Shown: in pieces, positions 59,244-64,000 of the stretch | Numbering within the stretch: position 1 is the stretch's first letter | Layout: each line of letters begins with the position of its first letter | Assembly: GCA_963662525.1 (NCBI GenBank) | Contig: OY759717.1 | Span: 1,798,001 to 1,862,000, forward strand | DNA: 64,000 nt | Direction of reading: 5' to 3' | From: CAZSDU01 sp963662525 | Lineage (GTDB): Bacteria; Bacteroidota; Bacteroidia; Bacteroidales; FEN-979 | Translations under genes and position numbers: made by a program | Notes under the pieces: model-generated | Database searches by the model: none | What the model saw: the letters and a program-made list of their open reading frames with translations, nothing else | Told to the model about the DNA's origin: nothing

Positions 59244-59924
59244 CTACTGACAGGTTTCTATCATAAAATTATTAAACAGTAAAACAACCTGTCCACCGAG
59301 ACTGTTCCCGTTGATTGAATATTGTTTACCGGAAGGCAGGCTACCTGTGTCAGTAGTACCTACGGTTGCGCCGGAGCCTGTGATTACGTCGGTCAGGCTG
59401 GCAGTGAGATTTCCATTATCGCAGGTAAATGAGATTTTGTACGTATGGTTAAACGCTAATGCGTAGGTCTGGGTGGCGAGGGCTGTCATTACACCATCTT
59501 CTATTTTATAGATACCGATGACATCGTTCATGGCGATTGCAAAGTAGCCTGATTGTGTCGTGGTGCCGGCATAAATTAATTTACCACCCACCGCAAATGC
59601 GCAGCTTCCACCCGAGAGGGGTGTAGTACATTCAACACTCACCCTGGATTTGCTGTTTTCCACTTCATGAGTACAAACCACTGCCCAGAAAACACTGTCG
59701 GAGGAAATCCTGAGACTGTTATTGAAAATATCGGCAAAACCATGTCCGCCATATTGCGTCGGCTGAATGATGACCTGGAAATCACTGCCAATGATGGTGT
59801 CGGACCGATGAAAACTATCCGAAAACACGGTCCCCCAGGTGCAATTGTTGTTGTTTGTTTTTTTTGAACATCCGGCAGCAAAGAGTACCAGAAGAACGAC
59901 GATCGAAAAGCTTGATATTTTCAT
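59244..59924 (-). CDS. Lipoprotein of unknown function
   Basis: 226 residues with a lipoprotein signal (IVVLLVLFAAGC, Cys19) and then Asn-rich linker KKTNNNN. The mature part looks like a jelly-roll/LamG type beta sandwich (VFSDSFHRSDTIIGSDFQVI, HTYKISFTCDNGNLTASLTD, GGQVVLLFNNFMIETC). Such a fold commonly binds glycans, but no specific family is recognised. Single gene, convergent with the DUF4153-like gene. Confidence 0.7.
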   Translation of the reverse strand: MKISSFSIVVLLVLFAAGCSKKTNNNNCTWGTVFSDSFHRSDTIIGSDFQVIIQPTQYGGHGFADIFNNSLRISSDSVFWAVVCTHEVENSKSRVSVECTTPLSGGSCAFAVGGKLIYAGTTTQSGYFAIAMNDVIGIYKIEDGVMTALATQTYALAFNHTYKISFTCDNGNLTASLTDVITGSGATVGTTDTGSLPSGKQYSINGNSLGGQVVLLFNNFMIETCQ

Positions 59925-60253
59925 ACGAATGATGATTTGAAATACGTGTAAAGGTAGGTAATAAATTACTGAAAGTCAAGGATTCTCAGTATAAATATTC
60001 AATATTTGTTGGGGCGAGAAGTGAGTTGAGTGTACTTTTCACAATTTTCTTTATTCCCTTTTTCATTGAAGCCATGATAACATTTCAGATCAGGTAAACT
60101 TGCTTTCAGGATTTTCTTTGTATATATTTGCAATTAGCATTCATTACCAAACAAATACTCATACAATGCATACCGTCTGCAAGATCTGTACGGATTCCCG
60201 ACCAATAAATAAATGATTTCCTGAGCACCTTTGAAAACTTAAAACCTGAACTT
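59925..60253. other. Intergenic region with promoter and long leader
   Basis: Contains TTG (60100-60102), a 20-bp gap and TATATTTG (60123-60130), a good Bacteroidota-type promoter firing toward the gene at 60254. The implied leader is about 115 nt. A 16-codon frame starting ATG at 60165 (MHTVCKICTDSRPINK) lies in it; I cannot say whether it is translated. No riboswitch class recognised. Confidence 0.45.
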
Positions 60254-60952
60254 ATGAAAAAAGCAAAAACTGGAATTTTTTTGGTGGCTACTTTATTGCT
60301 GGTTGCCTTTACATCGTCCTATGAGGGTCCCGATCCTGCCTATTTTAAAGCTTTCGGTTACGGATCAATTGCTGCCTCAATCGGGGGGCGCCCTTCCTTT
60401 GATCACTATAATCCTGCTCAATTCGACTATCAGAACGGTATTTTTTATATCAATGCTGATGCAGAACGGCTCGACCTGAGGGCCCTTTTACCCCAGGGCC
60501 AGACCTATGGATCGATGATGAGTGCTTTGTTTAAAGCCAAGGCCGGTTTGCTGAAAGACAAAAAGAAAGAGGCCATTTATTGGTATGCCTGGAGTTCCCA
60601 TGAATATGACGGTACCAGGAAATATCCCGAATGGAAGAAAGGATCCCCGCATCCGGATTACCATGATAAAACAGTATGGAGGGAATCCATAAACTTTGAA
60701 CCTGCAAAAACCTGGATCTCCTCAGCCGCTTATTTTGAAGACGAGGACACCGACTTCAGAACGGATGTGGTAAATACCTGGTTGAGAATGGCAAAACCCG
60801 GAATGCAATTATACATTCTCAATACAGTCGGGTTTGAAAGGTGGGTGAAAGAGGCTGCTTACTGGGATTACGGACAAGGAAAAACGGTGACCCCGCTGGA
60901 GTTTGTTATGTCTGATGATCACTATGCCTATTGCATACTCCAGATCAAATAA
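60254..60952 (+). CDS. Exported hypothetical protein
   Basis: 232 residues with a signal peptide (TGIFLVATLLLVAFTSSY). Not recognised. The mature part is Trp/Tyr/His-rich with blocks YFKAFGYGSIAASIGGRPSF, AIYWYAWSSHEYDG, EPAKTWISSAAYFEDED and WDYGQGKTVTPLEFVMSDDH. Two half-repeats of YW/YA-W-Y suggest a carbohydrate-binding surface, but this is only compositional. It is preceded by a clear promoter and a long leader. Single gene. Confidence 0.65.
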   Translation: MKKAKTGIFLVATLLLVAFTSSYEGPDPAYFKAFGYGSIAASIGGRPSFDHYNPAQFDYQNGIFYINADAERLDLRALLPQGQTYGSMMSALFKAKAGLLKDKKKEAIYWYAWSSHEYDGTRKYPEWKKGSPHPDYHDKTVWRESINFEPAKTWISSAAYFEDEDTDFRTDVVNTWLRMAKPGMQLYILNTVGFERWVKEAAYWDYGQGKTVTPLEFVMSDDHYAYCILQIK

Positions 60953-61143
60953 GCGCCTACATCCTGATAAATTTTTTCGAACCATCAAATGTTCGGATAT
61001 CCCCTGGCTATTTCATTGGCAGACGGGGAGTAGATGGTGTTTGTGGTATTTAACAGAAGAAATATTTCCAATTTGTTGATACATGCATTCTATTTATATG
61101 TATCTTGCAAGGCATTTAAATTTGAAAACAAGAATCCTGTCCC
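60953..61143. other. Intergenic gap before the second C10 peptidase
   Basis: A/T-rich, no gene. A stretch TTTATATGTATCTTGC near 61090-61110 is promoter-like but misses the TAnnTTTG form. Confidence 0.4.
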
Positions 61144-62565
61144 ATGAAAACCAGAACCATCCTCTTGCTGATCTGCTTGTTCGTCGTGATCAGACTTTTT
61201 GCGCAAACGATTCCCGAAGACCAGGCCAGAATTGCGGCCAGCACATCCATTGCTATTTATTCTCCTGAAGAAGAAAGGACTCCTACTGTCAATGCGGTCA
61301 ATTTATTCCTGGCGGCAGACAATACCCCCTTATTTTATGTTTATCGTCTGCTGCCCAGGGGATATGTTATTATCTCTGCTTTATACGACCTTCCCCCTGT
61401 CATTGCTTATTCTTTCAGCGGTATTACAGATCCTGAAGGCCGGTTTCTTGATTTTGTAAGATGGGATCTTACCCTAAGGATGAAAAACATCCCGGAAATT
61501 CCAGTGAAGATGCTGGAAAAGCGGCACAATCAATGGAACCTTCTTTTAACCGGAAGTGATCACAAACGGGTTTTTCAACAATGGCCGGAGCGGGGAAAAA
61601 CCCCCGCGGAAGGCTGGATAGAAACCAACTGGACACAGGACGAACCCTATAATTCTTTTTGCCCGATGGATCCGGTCACCTCCAGCCGTAGCCTGGCAGG
61701 CTGCCCCGCCGTGGCCATGGCCCAGATCATCAATTTTCATTCAACCACAAGCAATGCGCATTTTTCCGATGAGGATGATTACTACCATAATTATGCAGGG
61801 CGTAAATACTGGATCGATAATGATTACCTGGAAGAAGATTTTCCATCGTTTCTCCAGTTGAACGATTACCTTCTGACCCTGAAAACGCATTATCAGCAAG
61901 AACTTCCATTGACGGATGCGGATATGGCGGCCCTGGTTTTTGCCTGCGGGGTGGCAGCGAAACAGGTTTTTGCCTCTAATGGTTCAGGAACATTCGGGGT
62001 GGATCAGGCTTATGATGCCTACCTGAAATTCAATGTTTCTACTGTTGAGTTATTGGATGACACCGATACCAATCTCTATACACGGATGGCTCAGAATGTC
62101 ATCGATACGCTTCCGGTTCACCTGGCCGTTGTTAACCCGGGATGGACCATGGGACATAATGTTGTGGTGGATGGATACAATACAGACAAATATTTTCATC
62201 TTAATTTCGGCTGGGGAGGCCCCTATAACGGCTGGTATCTGCTCCCTGATGAGATCCCTTACGGGCTCACGGTGATTGAGGGCGCCGTGGTTGACATCAT
62301 TCCCCAGGAAGTAACCGGAATCAGAGAGCCCGGAGATCAAGCCTTCAGGCTGTTCCCGAATCCTGTCAGGGAACAACTGACCATTAATTCAGTAAACCCT
62401 ATTACTAAAGTTGAAGTATATTCGGTTTCCGGACAGCTTCTGGCCGTGAAATTTTCGGATGATACCCGGGTCTGCCTTGATTTATCGAAATTGGATCGCG
62501 GGATTTATCTTGTTAAAATCGTTACCCCTGAGGGTGAAGCCTGGAAACGAGCGGTGAAAGAATAA
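61144..62565 (+). CDS. T9SS-secreted C10 cysteine peptidase, short form
   Basis: 473 residues. Signal peptide (TILLLICLFVVIRLFAQ), a short streptopain-type propeptide (PLFYVYRLLPRGYVIISALY), catalytic Cys187 in RSLAGCPAVAMAQIINFH, His338 in TMGHNVVVDGYN, and FHLNFGWGGPYNGWY. The T9SS domain (FRLFPNPVREQLTI, GIYLVKIVTPEGEAWKRAVK) follows the catalytic domain directly, without the CARDB-like domains seen in the paralogue at 38534. Convergent with the DHp-receiver gene, with 2 bp between the stops. Confidence 0.92.
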   Translation: MKTRTILLLICLFVVIRLFAQTIPEDQARIAASTSIAIYSPEEERTPTVNAVNLFLAADNTPLFYVYRLLPRGYVIISALYDLPPVIAYSFSGITDPEGRFLDFVRWDLTLRMKNIPEIPVKMLEKRHNQWNLLLTGSDHKRVFQQWPERGKTPAEGWIETNWTQDEPYNSFCPMDPVTSSRSLAGCPAVAMAQIINFHSTTSNAHFSDEDDYYHNYAGRKYWIDNDYLEEDFPSFLQLNDYLLTLKTHYQQELPLTDADMAALVFACGVAAKQVFASNGSGTFGVDQAYDAYLKFNVSTVELLDDTDTNLYTRMAQNVIDTLPVHLAVVNPGWTMGHNVVVDGYNTDKYFHLNFGWGGPYNGWYLLPDEIPYGLTVIEGAVVDIIPQEVTGIREPGDQAFRLFPNPVREQLTINSVNPITKVEVYSVSGQLLAVKFSDDTRVCLDLSKLDRGIYLVKIVTPEGEAWKRAVKE

Positions 62566-62567
62566 GT

Positions 62568-63395
62568 TTATAATGCAGTTTTGAAAAGCCTTTCCATCAC
62601 CGATTTAATTTCTTCCCGCTTGATTGGTTTGCTGATATATTCATTAAAACCTTCCAATAGAAACTTCTCCCGGTCTCCCATCGCTGCATAGGCAGTTACC
62701 GCGATGATAGGAATTTTCTCATAACCAGGCTGTTTGCGGATTTCATGCATGGCCTGGGTACCATCCATCCCCTGTCCGAGGTTGATGTCCATGAGAATAG
62801 CATCAAATTTTTCACGATGGGTCATTTCAATGGCCGACAATGCGGTTTTAGTGGAAAAAATATTGCAGTATCTCCGGATATAGATCATCAGGAGATTGAT
62901 GTTGACCATATTATCTTCCACGATCAGCACATTGGGCAGTTTCTTGCCGGCCGACTTGGGGCGTATTCGCCCTCCGGATTCCTTCCTGACGTTCATCACC
63001 GGTGAGGGATCCGGAATGCTGTCCTCGGGAATCACCTCCCCGGCTTCGAAGGCAAAGCGTTGAATGGTGTTATCCAGGACACTTTTCATTTTTTTTGCAG
63101 AAAAAACAATCTGCTCTGTTTTCCAACGGGCTTCTTCGTCGACCAGTTCTTCCATAAGGATTTCCGAAAAACCAAGGATTCCGCACATCGGACTGCGCAG
63201 GCTATGGTCGACTTCCGCCCATAATTTCAACAGATCTTTTTTTTCAATAAGGTCAGCATCACCCTGGTTATGCATTAATTCGGAGATAATGCCATGAATG
63301 GTTTCGAACATGGAATTCAGGTCCTTTTTCCCATGAACCAGTTCCAGGATACGGAATACGGCATGATTTACCTGTTCGTTCTGAGATTCTTTCAT
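62568..63395 (-). CDS. DHp (HisKA-like) plus receiver protein without ATPase domain
   Basis: 275 residues. An N-terminal helical part, then a HisKA-like helix with its His retained: WAEVDHSLRSPMCGILGFSE at about residues 60-79. A Pro/Lys linker leads to a receiver (VLIVEDNMVNINLLMIYIR, ILMDINLGQGMDG with phosphoacceptor, AVTAYAAMGDREKF, YISKPIKREEI). There is no HATPase domain between or after. It may be a His-phosphotransfer plus receiver relay, or a phosphatase-like partner for a kinase made elsewhere. It lies 37 bp downstream of the EF-G gene on the same strand. Confidence 0.8.
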   Translation of the reverse strand: MKESQNEQVNHAVFRILELVHGKKDLNSMFETIHGIISELMHNQGDADLIEKKDLLKLWAEVDHSLRSPMCGILGFSEILMEELVDEEARWKTEQIVFSAKKMKSVLDNTIQRFAFEAGEVIPEDSIPDPSPVMNVRKESGGRIRPKSAGKKLPNVLIVEDNMVNINLLMIYIRRYCNIFSTKTALSAIEMTHREKFDAILMDINLGQGMDGTQAMHEIRKQPGYEKIPIIAVTAYAAMGDREKFLLEGFNEYISKPIKREEIKSVMERLFKTAL

Positions 63396-63432
63396 TGAAA
63401 GCCAAAGTATCTGTCAAAGATACGGCTGAAAA

Positions 63433-64000
63433 CTATTTTTCCAAACGTTTCTTTTCTTCGATTTTCTTAATGATTTCTTCCTGAAGAAGTTTTGGCAGGG
63501 GGGTGTATTTATAAAACTCCATGGAATAGTTGGCCCGTCCGCTGGAAATATTCCGCAACTGGGTGGCATAGCCAAACATTTCCATCAGGGGAACAAAGGC
63601 ATTGACCTTTTGGGAGCCTTTACGGTAACGGCGCATGGCTTCGATCTTGCCGCGACGGCGGTTCAGATTTCCCACCACATCTCCGATATATTCATCCGGG
63701 GTATTTACTTCCACTTTCATCATGGGTTCCAGCAAGATCGGATCAGCTTTCATAAAGCCCTGCTTAAAGCCGATAGAACCACAGGTCTGAAAAGCCATAT
63801 CAGAACTGTCCACCGGATGGAAACTGCCGTCCAGCAGCACTACTTTCACGTCAACAATCGGGAATCCTGCCAGTACTCCTCGTTCCAGGGTTTTTTGAAT
63901 GCCTTTGTTAACCGAAGGAATGTATTCGGCAGGGATGTTTCCGCCTTTGATTTTTTCGATGAATTCATAACCTTTGCCTTCATTGGGCTCGATGCGCATC
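63433..64000 (-). CDS. Elongation factor G, C-terminal part (gene continues past window edge)
   Basis: 189 codons of the 3' end. The sequence RIEPNEGKGYEFIEKIKGG, IPSVNKGIQKTLERG, GFPIVDVKVVLLDGSFHPVD and AFQTCGSIGFKQGF is EF-G domain IV; EPMMKVEVNTPDEYIGDVVG, LNRRRGKIEAM and SSGRANYSMEFYKYTPLP is domain V. It drives ribosomal translocation, or recycling if it is an EF-G2 paralogue. The gene after it is not rpsJ or tuf but a signalling gene, so this could be a second EF-G outside the str operon. The GTPase domain needed to tell is outside the window. Confidence 0.92.
   Translation of the reverse strand, partial: MRIEPNEGKGYEFIEKIKGGNIPAEYIPSVNKGIQKTLERGVLAGFPIVDVKVVLLDGSFHPVDSSDMAFQTCGSIGFKQGFMKADPILLEPMMKVEVNTPDEYIGDVVGNLNRRRGKIEAMRRYRKGSQKVNAFVPLMEMFGYATQLRNISSGRANYSMEFYKYTPLPKLLQEEIIKKIEEKKRLEK

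Overview
The window looks like a chromosomal segment of a Bacteroidota bacterium, probably Bacteroidales-like. Four independent signs support this: secreted proteins ending in type IX secretion (T9SS) C-terminal domains, a TonB-dependent receptor with a CarboxypepD-type plug extension, the ftsX-DUF3098-uppP-truB gene order, and promoter boxes of the Bacteroidota form TAnnTTTG instead of E. coli-type promoters. Shine-Dalgarno-like sites are not obvious. The genome is rich in small dispersed repeats.

Layout. Positions 1-13,033 are core: an alpha-2-macroglobulin-like gene cut by the left edge, leuS, a 1310-residue AsmA-like anchored protein, ftsX, a DUF3098 gene, uppP and truB. Positions 13,035-17,500 hold a DUF2892 gene, tadA, a class II aldolase, two overlapping signalling genes, an AAA/DUF4143 ATPase and a small PID-CTERM-like protein, separated by 7- and 8-bp tandem repeats. 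Positions 17,534-26,576 carry two large T9SS cargo genes (a repeat-rich adhesin-like protein and an endonuclease I) around an accessory patch: a 202-bp tandem duplication, two DUF559 endonuclease-like genes with hairpin elements, and an antitoxin with a truncated toxin. Positions 26,761-31,968 encode an M28 peptidase, a TonB-dependent receptor and a barrel/SPOR protein. A tRNA-Asn at 32,192 is followed by a decayed MNT/HEPN pair and a run of small accessory enzymes ending near an IS-end-like repeat at 35,766.

Positions 35,825-48,310 contain psd, a double-PDZ protein and a signalling/secretion block: hybrid PAS kinase, NarL-type regulator, shortened regulator, BNR-like T9SS protein, C10 peptidase. 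The last three are 2 and 10 bp apart and look like one operon. Positions 48,372-55,036 run as a beta-helix T9SS protein, a second PID-CTERM-like protein, a translationally coupled membrane protein and a Tat-exported metallo-beta-lactamase-fold enzyme. The right end has a SET-domain gene facing a hypothetical gene across a perfect 24-bp palindrome, a GDPD lipoprotein, a DUF4153-like membrane protein, a second C10 peptidase, a DHp-receiver protein and the 3' part of an EF-G gene.

The main unexplained structure is the repeat system. At least seven reading frames terminate at a stop codon inside a 7- or 8-bp tandem repeat, one gene may take its start codon from such a repeat, and larger hairpin repeats cluster with two DUF559 genes. 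A second theme is partial gene decay: a truncated RelE-like toxin, a frameshifted MNT, an internally deleted HEPN, and a SET-gene fragment with an internal deletion. All functional statements are by eye from sequence; no database search was run.
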